This document shows, in pieces, positions 46,435 through 56,400 of a stretch of DNA of 64,000 bases. The translations under genes were made by a program, and so were the position numbers. Source of the stretch: Demequina maris (GTDB taxonomy: Bacteria; Actinomycetota; Actinomycetes; Actinomycetales; Demequinaceae); the NCBI RefSeq assembly GCF_000971155.1, contig NZ_BBLX01000002.1:62001-126000 (forward strand), read 5' to 3'. The first letter of the stretch is position 1. Every line of letters begins with the position of its first letter. Under the pieces are notes generated by a model, which ran no database searches, was not told the DNA's origin, and worked only from the letters and a program-made list of their open reading frames with translations.

Positions 46435-47324
46435 TGATGCCCAAGGTCGCCCTGATCGGGCTCGGAGAGGTGGGGCGGGTCTTCGTCGAGGACCTGCGCG
46501 GCGCGGGGCTCGCCGACATCACCGCGTGGGACTCGGCCTTCGCCGACCCGGGCAGCAAGGCCTCGCATCACGCGCGTGTGCTCGCGCTCACCCCCGCGGC
46601 GAGCGCCGCCGAGGCGGTCGCGGGCGCGGACCTCGTCGTGTCCGCGGTGACCGCGATGAACTGCGTGCCCGCCGCATCGTCCGTCGCCCCGGCGATCGCG
46701 CCCGGCGCCTGGTACCTCGACCTCAACTCGAGCTCGCCGGGCCACAAGCATGAGGCGGCCGCGCAGGTGCACACGGCCGGCGGCCGCTACGTCGAGGCGG
46801 CCCTGATGTCGCCGATCGAGCCGCGCCGGCTCGCGTCGCCGTTCATCCTCGGCGGCCCGCATGCGGAGCGCTTCGCCGAGGCGGCGGGCCGCTTCGGGAT
46901 CACCGCCGCCACGGTCGGATCGGAGGAGATCGGCGTGGCCGCGGCCACCAAGCTGTGCCGTTCGGTCGTGGTGAAGGGGCTCGAGGCGCTGCTGTCGGAG
47001 TCGCTGCTCGCCGCCCGCCACTACGGCGTGGACCGCGAGGTCATCGCGTCGCTGTCCAACATCCTCCCCGAGGCCGACTGGGAGGCGATCGCCGGCTACT
47101 TCATGTCGCGCTCGCTCCAGCACGGCGGGCGCCGTGCGGAGGAGATGGAGGAGGCCGCCCAGACCGTGGCCGAGGCCGGCATCACGCCATGGATGGCGTC
47201 GGCGACGGTCGAGCGGCAGCGGTGGGCCGCGCAGTTCGGCGAGGTGCTGCCGCAGGAGACCACCCCCGCGCTCGTCGATGCCATCAGGCTCGCGGCGGGG
47301 CTGTACGAGGAGGGTGACGGATGA
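46431..47324 (+). CDS. 6-phosphogluconate-dehydrogenase-like oxidoreductase (DUF1932)
   Basis: A 297-residue NAD(P)-binding protein. The N-terminal Rossmann motif is VALIGLGEVGRVFVED; the middle has LDLNSSSPGHK and AALMSPIEP, with KLCRSVVVKGLEAL in the helical C-terminal DUF1932-type domain (Lys). It belongs to the beta-hydroxyacid dehydrogenase group. Such genes recur in 4-oxalomesaconate clusters but no step is assigned; oxidation of a hydroxy-acid feeding the pathway is inference. Three ATG codons open the gene; the first overlaps the tautomerase stop. Confidence 0.8.
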   Translation: MMMPKVALIGLGEVGRVFVEDLRGAGLADITAWDSAFADPGSKASHHARVLALTPAASAAEAVAGADLVVSAVTAMNCVPAASSVAPAIAPGAWYLDLNSSSPGHKHEAAAQVHTAGGRYVEAALMSPIEPRRLASPFILGGPHAERFAEAAGRFGITAATVGSEEIGVAAATKLCRSVVVKGLEALLSESLLAARHYGVDREVIASLSNILPEADWEAIAGYFMSRSLQHGGRRAEEMEEAAQTVAEAGITPWMASATVERQRWAAQFGEVLPQETTPALVDAIRLAAGLYEEGDG

Positions 47325-48334
47325 TCATCGACTGCCACGGCCACTACACGACCGCGCCGGCCTCGCACGCCGCGTGGCGCGAGGCGCAGCTCGCCGCGTG
47401 GAAGGCGGGCGAGGCCGCCCCGGCGTACCCCGAGATCTCCGACGACGAGATCCGGGAGACCATCGAGTCGAACCAGCTGCGGCTCATCCGCGAGCGGGGC
47501 GCCGACGTCACGATCTTCTCGCCGCGCGCCTCCGTCATGGGCCACCACCAGGGTGACCTGTCGACCTCGATCGCGTGGTCCGAGGCGTGCAACACCCTCA
47601 TCGCGCGCGTGGTCGACCTGTTTCCCGGCGTCTTCGCACCCGTGTGCCAGCTCCCGCAGTCGCCGGGCGAGGGCCTCGAGGCGTCGATCGCCGAGCTCGA
47701 CCGCTGCGTGGGGATGGGGTTCATCGGCTGCAACGTCAACCCGGACCCGTCCGGCGGCCACTGGACCGCGCCGCCGCTGACCGACCGCTACTGGTACCCC
47801 CTGTGGGAGCGCATGGTCGAGCACGACGTGCCCGGCATGATCCACGTATCCGCGTCCGCCAACCCAGCCTTCCATGCGACCGGCGCGCACTACATGAACG
47901 CGGACACCACGGCGTTCATGCAGCTGCTCCAGGGCGACCTGTTCGCCGACTTCCCGACCCTGCGGCTGGTCATCCCGCATGGCGGGGGAGCGGTGCCGTA
48001 CCACTGGGGCCGCTACCGCGGGCTCGCCGACATGCTGAAGCAGCCGCCGGTCTCCGAGCACCTCATGGGCAACGTCTTCTTCGACACGTGCGTCTACCAC
48101 CAGCCAGGCATCGACCTGCTGACGAAGGTGATCCCGACGGAGAACATCCTGTTCGGGTCCGAGATGGTGGGCGCGGTGCGCGGCATCGACCCGGAGACGG
48201 GTCAGTACTTCGACGACACCAAGCGCTACATCGACGCCGCCGCGCTCACCGATGCGCAGCGCGAGGCGATCTACGCGGGCAACGCGATGCGGGTGTACCC
48301 GCGCCTCGCGGCGGCCCTGGAGGTCACCCCGTAG
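47321..48334 (+). CDS. ligJ: 4-oxalomesaconate hydratase (LigJ-type amidohydrolase)
   Basis: A 337-residue amidohydrolase-superfamily protein starting MIIDCHGHYTTAPA (metal ligands His6 and His8), with the LigJ-like SPRASVMGHHQG, VIPHGGGAVPYHWGRYRG and LFGSEMVGAVRGIDP. LigJ hydrates 4-oxalomesaconate to 4-carboxy-4-hydroxy-2-oxoadipate, the substrate of the neighbouring aldolase. Overlaps the dehydrogenase by four bases. The 109-bp element E begins at its stop codon. Confidence 0.87.
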   Translation: MIIDCHGHYTTAPASHAAWREAQLAAWKAGEAAPAYPEISDDEIRETIESNQLRLIRERGADVTIFSPRASVMGHHQGDLSTSIAWSEACNTLIARVVDLFPGVFAPVCQLPQSPGEGLEASIAELDRCVGMGFIGCNVNPDPSGGHWTAPPLTDRYWYPLWERMVEHDVPGMIHVSASANPAFHATGAHYMNADTTAFMQLLQGDLFADFPTLRLVIPHGGGAVPYHWGRYRGLADMLKQPPVSEHLMGNVFFDTCVYHQPGIDLLTKVIPTENILFGSEMVGAVRGIDPETGQYFDDTKRYIDAAALTDAQREAIYAGNAMRVYPRLAAALEVTP

Positions 48335-48440
48335 CGCCTCTCCACACAGCGCGGCTCGGAATCCTCCGTTCCGATGCAACCTCCGGCAGGGAACGGGGGT
48401 CGCTGGTGGACAGATGCACTTCTTGTGTGGAGAGGCGCAC
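48332..48440. repeat. 109-bp inverted-repeat element, copy E
   Basis: Starts within the ligJ stop (GCGCCTCTCCACACA from 48334) and ends TGTGTGGAGAGGCGCAC (48424-48440). Read on the minus strand it matches copy C (TGCATCT-TCCACCAGC and GAGCCGCGC). A GGACGATGCG motif lies 15 nt after it. Confidence 0.85.
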
Positions 48441-48490
48441 GGCGGGGCGCGGAGGGACGATGCGGCGGTGACCTTGGTCCCTCGCTGACG

Positions 48491-48512
48491 TGAACTATTG
48501 ATCATATGTTCA
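48491..48512. promoter_or_regulatory. Dyad upstream of the flavin reductase gene
   Basis: TGAAC-N4-TGATCA-N3-GTTCA-like symmetry (16 of 22 positions) in the only AT-rich patch of this gap, 41 nt before the GTG at 48553. Probably a promoter with a regulator site. Confidence 0.5.
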
Positions 48513-48552
48513 TTAGCGTCATCGACGACCACCCATCCCCCAGGAGTCACCC

Positions 48553-50475
48553 GTGCCCGCCACCGCCTTCAGCCACGTCCTCGAGCCCGTCTCGCTCGGC
48601 AGCCTGCAGCTGCGCAACCGCGTCATCATGGTCCCGATGGGGACCGAGATGGGCGACCACGAGGGCCACCTCACCGACCGCGAGGTCGCGTACTACGCCG
48701 AGCGCGCCAAGGGCGCGGGCCTCGTGTGCACCGGCATCAACGCGGTCACCGACGACTACGAGGTCATCAACGAGGGGCTCGGTCGCGTCGACACCGACGC
48801 CGCGATCCCCGGCCTGACCAAGCTCGCCGAGGCGTTCCACGCCCGCGGCGGCGCCGTGTCCGTCCAGCTCACCGCCGGCCTGGGCCGCAACATCAACAAC
48901 ATCGACCCCGAGCGGCTGCCGATCTCGGCGTCCGACAACCCGCACTGGCTCGACCCGAGCGTCCGGTGCCGCCCGCTCGAGACCCACGAGATCAAGGTCA
49001 TCGTGCAGCGCTTCAAGGAGGCGGCGGCGCGCTGCGCCGTCGCCGGGATCGACGCGATCGACATCCACGGCCACACGGGCTACGTCATCGACCAGTTCCT
49101 GTCGCCGGTGTGGAACCGCCGCACCGACGAGTACGGCGGCTCGGTCGAGAACCGCTGCCGCTTCGCCGCGGAGATCATCGCGGCCGTCAAGGAGGGCGCC
49201 CCGGGCCTGCCCGTGAGCTTCCGCCTGTCCGTCGACCACCACTTCGAGGGCGGGCGCACCCCGGCCGAGTCGGTCGAGATCGCGCGGCAGCTCGAGGCCG
49301 CGGGCCTCGACCTGCTGATGATCGACGAGGGCTCGTACGAGGCCATGGACTACGTCTTCCCGCCGTACTACCTGGGCGACAACTGCATGATGGGCTCCGT
49401 CAAGATGTTCAAGGACGCGCTCACCATCCCCGTCCTCGGCTGCGGCAACCTCACGCCCGAGCGCGCCGAGTCCGCGATCGCGAACGGCGAGATGGACTTC
49501 GCCGGCATCGGCCGCGCCCTCATCGCGGACCCGGAGTGGGCCGCCAAGCTCGCCGAGGGCCGTCGCGAGGACATCCGCCCCTGCATCCGCTGCAACCAGC
49601 TGTGCGTGGGCAACGCGTTCGTCGGCAAGCCGCTCGGCTGCGCGGTCAACCCGACCGTCGGCCTCGAGCGCGAGCGCGTCCTCACGCCCGCCGCGGCCCC
49701 CAAGCGCGTCGCGATCGTGGGCGCCGGACCGGCCGGCCTCGAGGCGGCGCGCGTCGCCGCCCTGCGCGGCCACACGGTGGACGTGTACGAGAAGGGCGAG
49801 CAGCTGGGCGGCGTGCTGTGGCCCGCCGCGACCCCCGACTTCAAGAAGGAGCTGCGCTCCATGATCTTCTGGTGGGAGCGCCAGCTGAAGGACCTGCCGG
49901 TGACCGTCCACCTCGGCACCGAGATCACCGCCGACTCGCCCGAGCTCGACTCCGCCGACGCCATCATCGTGGCCGTCGGCACCGAGCCTGTCGCGCCCCC
50001 GATCCCGGGCCTCGACGGCGACAACGTGGTCGAGGTCATCGACGCCCACCTGGGCGCCTCCCTCGGCCACCGCATGGTGGTCTGCGGCGGCGGCCTCTCG
50101 GGCGCCGACTTCGCGCTCGAGATGCAGGAGAAGGGCCACGACGTCACCGTCGTCGAGATGGCCGACGGCATCGCCCCCGACCTGCTGATGATCAACCGCA
50201 TCACGCTGCTCCGCGACCTCGCCGAGGCCGGCGTCACGCTGCTCACCGGCCACCGCGTGGTCGAGGTCAACGCCGCCGGCGTCAAGGTCGACGGCCCCGA
50301 CGGCCCCGTCCAGATAGCGGCGGACACGGTGGTGAGCGCGTTCGGCGTGCGCCCCGCGACCGCGCTCGTCGAGGCGCTCCAGGCGCGCGGCGCCGTCGCC
50401 GTCGGCGACTGCGTCAAGCCCGCTAAGGTGGGCGACGCGATCAACGCCGGCTTCGAGGCGGCCTTCGCGCTGTAG
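48553..50475 (+). CDS. Old Yellow Enzyme-type NADH:flavin oxidoreductase (FMN, 4Fe-4S, FAD)
   Basis: A 640-residue enzyme of the 2,4-dienoyl-CoA reductase / trimethylamine dehydrogenase type. The FMN barrel (1-345) has RNRVIMVPMGTEM and DIHGHTGYVIDQFLSP with RTDEYGGS; the iron-sulfur motif is CIRCNQLCVG with a further Cys in LGCAVNP; the C-terminal dinucleotide domains have VAIVGAGPAGLEAARVAA and MVVCGGGLSGADFALEMQEKG. It likely reduces an unsaturated acid or enone. Its place after ligJ suggests a role in the same catabolism, with its own promoter. GTG start with CAGGAG. Confidence 0.87.
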   Translation: MPATAFSHVLEPVSLGSLQLRNRVIMVPMGTEMGDHEGHLTDREVAYYAERAKGAGLVCTGINAVTDDYEVINEGLGRVDTDAAIPGLTKLAEAFHARGGAVSVQLTAGLGRNINNIDPERLPISASDNPHWLDPSVRCRPLETHEIKVIVQRFKEAAARCAVAGIDAIDIHGHTGYVIDQFLSPVWNRRTDEYGGSVENRCRFAAEIIAAVKEGAPGLPVSFRLSVDHHFEGGRTPAESVEIARQLEAAGLDLLMIDEGSYEAMDYVFPPYYLGDNCMMGSVKMFKDALTIPVLGCGNLTPERAESAIANGEMDFAGIGRALIADPEWAAKLAEGRREDIRPCIRCNQLCVGNAFVGKPLGCAVNPTVGLERERVLTPAAAPKRVAIVGAGPAGLEAARVAALRGHTVDVYEKGEQLGGVLWPAATPDFKKELRSMIFWWERQLKDLPVTVHLGTEITADSPELDSADAIIVAVGTEPVAPPIPGLDGDNVVEVIDAHLGASLGHRMVVCGGGLSGADFALEMQEKGHDVTVVEMADGIAPDLLMINRITLLRDLAEAGVTLLTGHRVVEVNAAGVKVDGPDGPVQIAADTVVSAFGVRPATALVEALQARGAVAVGDCVKPAKVGDAINAGFEAAFAL

Positions 50476-50557
50476 GGACGATGCGCGGTCACGGGGGCCG
50501 CCCGGGCAGGGGGATACTGGCCGGGCGGGCCCGTCCGCCCGCGTCCCCGGAGGCACC

Positions 50558-51853
50558 ATGAGCGAGAGCGTGCGCGCGCCCCGCATGGCGTGGGCCGTGT
50601 ACGGCGCGGCGGTCGTCGCGTACTTCGTCGCGATCGTCAACCGCACGGCGCTCGGCGTCGCGGGCGTCGAGGCGAGCGAGCGGTTCGGGCTCGAGGCGAC
50701 CGGTCTCGCGATGCTGTCGGTCACGCAGGTCGCCGCGTACGCCCTGCTGCAGATCCCCGCCGGGCGGCTCATGGACCGCTACGGCGCGCGCATCGTCATG
50801 ACGGCCGGCCTGCTCGTGATGGCGGCCGGCCAGACGATGCTCGCGTTCACCCACGACGTGCCCCTCGCCCTCGTCGCGCGCGTGCTCATCGGCGCGGGCG
50901 ACGCGCCCATCTTCATCGGCGCCAACCGGCTCATCGCGCTGTGGTTCCCGCCGCGTCGTGTGCCGATGCTGGTGCAGACCACCGGCCTCATCGGCCAGGC
51001 GGGCCAGCTGGCGAGCGCGATCCCCGTCGCCGCGCTGCTGCACGCCGCGGGCTGGTCGGTCACGTTCTCGGTGATCGCGGCCGCGAGCGTCGCGGTCGGC
51101 ATCGCGGCGGGGCTCGGCCTGCGCACCCCGCCCGGCGACGGCGGCATCGCGATCGGCGAGCGCATGTGGACCGCCGTGCGCGGCACGGCCGGCACCGCGG
51201 GCACGCGCCTGGGCTTCTGGGCGCACTTCGTGACGCTGTTTCCCGTCAACACGCTGGCGCTGCTGTGGGGCGTGCCCTACTTCGTGACCGCGCAGGAGAA
51301 GACGCCCGCGCAGGCCAGCCTGCTGCTCACGTGCCTCACCTTCTCCGCCATGGCCGGCGGCCCGCTGATCGGCTGGTTCACCGGCCGCCATCCGCTGCGG
51401 CGCAGCTGGCTCGTGCTCGGCTCCGCCGCGCTGACCTTCGCCGCCTTCGCGACCCTGCTCGCCTTCGACACCCCGCGGCCGATGTGGCAGCTCGCGCTCT
51501 TCACCCTCGCGATCGGGCTCGGCGGCCCCGCGTCCGCGGTCGGCTTCGACTTCGCACGCACGTTCTCCGAGCGCCACCGGCTGGGCACCGCGAGCGGCTT
51601 CGTCAACGTCGGCGGCTTCTCCGCGACCATCCTCGCGGTGCTGCTCGTGGGCCTCGTGCTGCAGCTCGTGTCCGCGCCGGGCGCGACGGTCTACACGCTC
51701 GACGAGTACCGGATCGCGTTCGGCGTGCTCGCGGTGCCGTGGGCGGTCGGCGTCGCCGGCGTGATCGGCTCGCGCCGCCTGGCACGTCGCGACATGGCGG
51801 CCGGCGGGGTCGTGGTGCCGCCGCTGCGCGAGGCGCTGCGCCGCCGTCGCTGA
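50558..51853 (+). CDS. MFS transporter, first of a tandem pair
   Basis: 431 residues with 12 hydrophobic segments; loop motifs DRYGARIVMTAG and FPPRRVPMLVQTTG (RRxP-type) resemble anion or organic-acid carriers. Substrate unknown; position after the catabolic genes suggests a metabolite carrier. RBS GGAGGCACC before the ATG. Similar throughout to the next gene (e.g. AIVNRTALGVAGV, ARVLIGAGDAPIFI), so the two arose by duplication. Confidence 0.85.
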   Translation: MSESVRAPRMAWAVYGAAVVAYFVAIVNRTALGVAGVEASERFGLEATGLAMLSVTQVAAYALLQIPAGRLMDRYGARIVMTAGLLVMAAGQTMLAFTHDVPLALVARVLIGAGDAPIFIGANRLIALWFPPRRVPMLVQTTGLIGQAGQLASAIPVAALLHAAGWSVTFSVIAAASVAVGIAAGLGLRTPPGDGGIAIGERMWTAVRGTAGTAGTRLGFWAHFVTLFPVNTLALLWGVPYFVTAQEKTPAQASLLLTCLTFSAMAGGPLIGWFTGRHPLRRSWLVLGSAALTFAAFATLLAFDTPRPMWQLALFTLAIGLGGPASAVGFDFARTFSERHRLGTASGFVNVGGFSATILAVLLVGLVLQLVSAPGATVYTLDEYRIAFGVLAVPWAVGVAGVIGSRRLARRDMAAGGVVVPPLREALRRRR

Positions 51854-51922
51854 ACCTGGGTCCGAGGTCCGACGCGCGGGGACCGGTCGCGCCGTACCGT
51901 GAGGCGACCCTCGGAGGGACCC

Positions 51923-53248
51923 GTGACCCAGCCGCCCGCGCCCACGATGCGCGCCCGCGCGCCCCGGGCGGCCTGGCTCGTGCTGATCTCCGGCATGGCG
52001 CTGTACTTCGTGGCGATCGTCAACCGCACCGCGCTCGGCGTCGCCGGCGTCGCGGCGCTCGACCGCTTCGGCATCGAGGCCGCGTGGCTGTCGATCCTCG
52101 CGATCGCGCAGGTCGCGACCTACGCGGCGCTGCAGCTGCCCGCGGGCGCGCTGCTCGACCGCTGGGGCGCGCGCCGGCTCATGATCGGCGGCGCGCTGCT
52201 GATGGCGGCCGGCACCGCGCTGCTCGCCGTCACCACGAGCCTGCCGCTCGCGATCCTCGCGCGCGTGCTCATCGGGGCGGGCGACGCCCCCATCTTCATC
52301 TCCGCGTGCCGGCTCATCCCGCTGTGGTTCCCGCCTCGCCGCGTGCCGGTGCTCGTGCAGGTCACGGGCCTCGTGGGGCAGGCCGGCCAGCTCGCGACCT
52401 CCATCCCCGTCGCGTGGCTGCTGCGCGACCTCGGGTGGAGCGCCACGTTCGCGGTGCTCGGCGCGGCCACCCTTGCCGTCGCCGCGCTCGCGTTCCGGGG
52501 AATCCGGGTGCCGCCCGCCGACCCCGGGACGCGCACCGTCGCCGCCCCCGCATCGTCCCTGCGCGAGTCCATCCGCGTCGCCTCGCGCCCGGCGGGCACG
52601 CGTCTGGGCTTCTGGACGCACTTCCTGTCGCTGTGCTCGGCCAACACGGTCGCGCTGCTGTGGGGCGTGCCGTTCTTCGTCTCCACCCAGGGCCTGTCGC
52701 TGGCCGAGGCGAGCGCGCTGCTCATGGTCATCACTCTCACCAAGATGGCCGCGGGCCCGCTCGCTGGCTCCTTCACCGCGCGCCATCCGCTGCGCCGCAG
52801 CTGGCTGGTGATCGGCTCCGCCATCGCGACGGCTGCCGCGTGGGTCGCGATCCTCGCGCCGTCCACGCCGCGCCCGGTGTGGGAGCTCGGCGTGCTCATG
52901 GCGGTGATCGGCGCGGGCGGCCCCGTGTCCCTCATCGCGCTCGACTACGCGCGCACCTTCGGCCCCGAGGAGGCGATGGGCACCGCGACCGGCTTCGTGA
53001 ACGTCGGCGGCTTCGTGTCGACCATCCTCGGCATCGTGCTCGTGGGCGTCACGCTGCAGGTGGTCTCGCCCGACGGCGCCGCGACCTACACGCTCGACGA
53101 ATACCGGATCGCGTTCGCGACGCTGCTCATCCCGTGGGTCATGGGGATGGCCGGGGTGCTGCGCAACCGCCGCCTCGCGCGCGCCGACATGGCCGCCGCC
53201 GGCGTCGTGGTGCCGCCGCTGCGCGAGGCGCTCAGAAGGCTCCGATAA
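51923..53248 (+). CDS. MFS transporter, second of a tandem pair
   Basis: 441 residues, a paralogue of the preceding gene: shared AIVNRTALGVAGV, ARVLIGAGDAPIFI, TRLGFW-HFLSL and the end MAA-GVVVPPLREALRR. The GTG at 51923 has CGGAGGG upstream. An Ala/Arg-rich start precedes helix 1. The motif at 52549 lies in a cytoplasmic loop, read Ala-Ser-Ser. Confidence 0.85.
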   Translation: MTQPPAPTMRARAPRAAWLVLISGMALYFVAIVNRTALGVAGVAALDRFGIEAAWLSILAIAQVATYAALQLPAGALLDRWGARRLMIGGALLMAAGTALLAVTTSLPLAILARVLIGAGDAPIFISACRLIPLWFPPRRVPVLVQVTGLVGQAGQLATSIPVAWLLRDLGWSATFAVLGAATLAVAALAFRGIRVPPADPGTRTVAAPASSLRESIRVASRPAGTRLGFWTHFLSLCSANTVALLWGVPFFVSTQGLSLAEASALLMVITLTKMAAGPLAGSFTARHPLRRSWLVIGSAIATAAAWVAILAPSTPRPVWELGVLMAVIGAGGPVSLIALDYARTFGPEEAMGTATGFVNVGGFVSTILGIVLVGVTLQVVSPDGAATYTLDEYRIAFATLLIPWVMGMAGVLRNRRLARADMAAAGVVVPPLREALRRLR

Positions 53249-53461
53249 GGGACGATGGTGACGTTCACATCGCGGGTTTGACGGGGGGCCACCCGTGGTC
53301 CCACAATCCTCACAACAGTGCGTGTCGGCTGCACAAGTCGGCGCGCACTGTCTCTTTTTCCGGTCTGTCCGGGATGCGTGGACGATGCGCGTCGCGGGTG
53401 GGCCCGGCGGGCGGCGGCGTGGTGCGCGGAAGCGCCGTGACCGGACCGTTACCGTAGGACG
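53249..53461. other. Intergenic region between the MFS pair and the large helicase-like gene
   Basis: A T-rich stretch CTCTTTTTCCG near 53355 stands out. One GGACGATGCG motif (53380) and a near-match GGACGATGG (53253) are present. An open frame starting near 53295 has no codon pattern of its own. The helicase promoter lies at the end. Confidence 0.5.
53450..53455 (+). promoter_or_regulatory. -10 box (TACCGT) for the leaderless helicase-like gene
   Basis: TACCGT ends 6 nt before the GTG at 53462; no ribosome site. Confidence 0.55.
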
Positions 53462-56400
53462 GTGGTCGACTACATCGGGCGCGCGCTCGTCGCGGACGCC
53501 CTGCGCGAATGGAGGGAGCAGCTCCAGCAGCTGGCGACCGTCTCGCCGCTGCGGGACCTCGCGCTGAGCGAGACGACCACGGTGGACCTGCGGGGCTCGC
53601 ATCCCGGCGGGCTGGCCCCGCTGTTCGCCGGCCGCGCCACCTCTCTCGGCGTCCTCATCCGCGACCCCGAGCTGTACGCGCAGGCGCTCCACCGCATCCG
53701 CCTCATCCGCGAGAACGCCGAGCGCGTCAAGGCCGCGACCGGCGTGTGGACCGCCGCGATGGTCATCGGCACCGTCGCGTGGGACGAGGACGGCCGCCGC
53801 CGCGAGATGCCGCTCGTGATGCGCCCCGTCCACTTCGAGCCGGCGCGCCAGGGCGACGTCCTGCTCACCATGCTCGACGAGGTCGCGGTCAACCCCGTGT
53901 TCCTCACCGAGGCGCGCGACCGCGGCGTCGACACCGGCCTCGCCGGCTTCCTGCCGCAGGCCGGCCCGGGCCTCGAGTTCGACCCGCGCCCGCTGTGGCA
54001 GCACGTCCGCACGCTCGGCGAGGCGTTCCCCGGCATCGAGGTCGTGGACCGCCTGTTCGTGGGCGCGTTCGACGACCCCGAGCAGCGCCTCCTCGACGAC
54101 CTCGACGACATGGACCCCGTCATCGGCGCGTCCGACATCCTCGCGGCCACCGCGGGCGACCAGGACGCGCAGGCGCTGCTCGCGCAGCCGCTCCCCGCCT
54201 TCCCCGTGGGCGACCGCGACCCGTTCGCGGAGCGCGGCGTCGGCGACCTCGACGACGTCGAGTTCGCCGCGCTCGACCTCATCGCGACCGGCCGCTCGGT
54301 CTTCCTGCAGGCGCCGCCCGGATCCGACCCGGTGGGCGCCGTCGCGGCCATCGTGGCCGATGCGGCGGCCTCCGGTCGCGCCGTCATGGCCGTGGGTGGC
54401 ACCGAGCAGTCGGTGCGCGCGGTCGCGAAGCGCCTGGACCGCGTCGGCGTGTCCGAGGCGTACGTGTCCGGCGCGGTGGCGTCGTGGAACGAGACCGCCC
54501 GTCGCCGCCTGCTGACCTCGATGACGATGGGGGTCGAGGACGTCGAGGACGAGCGCCTGCGCGCGGCGGGCGAGAGCCTCCTCACGGCGCGCCACGAGCT
54601 CGAGACGCGCCTCGACGCGCTCCACCGCCCGCATCGTCCCTGGGACGTGAGCGCGTACGACGCCGTGCAGGCCGTCGTGCGCCTCATCTCCACCTCCCCC
54701 GCGCCCCAGACCCAGCTGCGCCTGGGCGCCGAGGCCGCCGCGCTGGTCGCCGAGCACGGCTTCGCGTCCGTCGCGCAGGCGATCGTCGAACGCCTGCGCC
54801 CCGACGCCGCGCCCGAGGAGCCCGCGCCCACGACCTCGCAGGCGACGACCGTGCTCGTGCCGTGGTGGTCCGAGGTGACGGACGACGCCGAGGAGGGCGC
54901 CCGCCTCGACGAGGCGCTCGCGACCCTCGTGGTGCGCCACGTGCCCAAGATGCGCGCCGAGGCGCAGATCGCGGCGCACGAGACCGGGATGGACGAGGCG
55001 CCCACGATCGCCGCGTGGGCCGACCAGGTGGGCCTCTTCACGGACCTGCGCGCGACGCTGGAGATCTTCTCGCCGGCGGTCTTCCACCGCTCGCTGCACG
55101 ACCTCGTCGCCGCCACGGCGCCCCTCGGCACCCCGCAGGCCGGCGCGCTCGCGCGCCGCGACCGTCGCGCGCTCCGCCGCCGCGCCGTCGAGCTGCTGCG
55201 CCCGGGGCGCACCAAGGACGACCTGCACGAGAACCTCGTCGCCGCGCACGCGCAGGCGCTGCGCTGGCGCGCGCACTGCTCGGCCGGCGGCTGGCCCCTC
55301 GTGCCCGACGACTTCGACCTCTACGCGGACCGCATCGAGAACGTGCTGCGGCTGTGGTCGCGACTCGCGGGGCCGGTCGCCCAGGTCTCCGGCGAGGACG
55401 ACCTGCTCGACCAGCCGTGGGAGCACGTCCGCGAGGTGCTCGAGCGGCTCGCCGAGGGCGTGCCCGGCACGCTCGAGGCGGCCGAGGCGGTGCCGGTCGA
55501 GCGCGACCTCGAGTCCGCGGGCCTGGGCCCGCTGCTGGCCGAGCTGGCCGCGCGGGACGAGGCCGACGCCTCGCCCGAGCAGGTGCGCCGCGACCTCGAG
55601 TTCGCGTGGTGGGCCTCGGCCTTCGACGCGATCGTGTCCGCGGACCCGCGGCTCACGGAGGAGGGCGCGGTCGGCCGCGTCGTCGAGCAGTTCCTGGTGC
55701 GCGACCGCGAGTTCTCTGAGGCCCGCGTGGGGCCGCTCATGCGCGCCGTCGCCGAGCGTCGCCGCATCGCGATCGCCCGCCACCCCGACTTCGCGCGCGA
55801 CCTGTTCGCCACGCTCGTCGAGGGCGCCGATGCGCCGTACCGCGAGCTCTGGCGCGACCACCAGCCGCTCGTGAGCGCCCTGCGCCCCATCACGCTCGCG
55901 ACCGCCGAGCAGGTGTCACGCCTCGCCCCGCCGACGCGCTGCCTCGACGTGGCGGTCGTGTTCGGCGCCGAGTCCCTCGCGCTCGCGGAGACCGTCCCGA
56001 CGCTCGCGCGGGCCCGCCAGGTGGTCGTTGTCGGCGACGCCGAGTCCGCGACCCGCAGCGCCGTCGCGGTGTTCGCGCAGATGCTCCCGCGCGTGCCGCT
56101 GCACGCGCTGCCGCAGCCGCGCGACCCGCGCGTCACGGGCGTGCTCGGCACGCTCGCGTACGGGCGCTCGCTCAGCTCGCTGCCGTCCGCCGGCATCCCG
56201 CACGCGCTCGACGTGACCGTGCTCGACGCGACCGGCTCCGCCGCCGCGGGCGAGCGCGCCGTCGAGTCCACGCATGCCGAGGTCGCGGCCGTGATCGACC
56301 ACGCCGACCGCGTGGTCCACTCGATGCCGCGCCGCACGCTCGCGATCGTCGCGGGCAACGAGCTCCACGCGGCCCGGATCCGCGACACGCTCGACGAGCG

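Noticed and set aside
53295-53567. A short open frame before the helicase-like gene
   Set aside because: It overlaps the real start in another frame, lacks a ribosome site and shows no third-position GC pattern.
50489-55861. A very long open frame on the minus strand (about 1790 codons)
   Set aside because: It is antisense to the MFS pair and the helicase-like gene and gives a low-complexity Arg/Ala/Gly/His-rich product with no domain; high GC leaves few stop codons.
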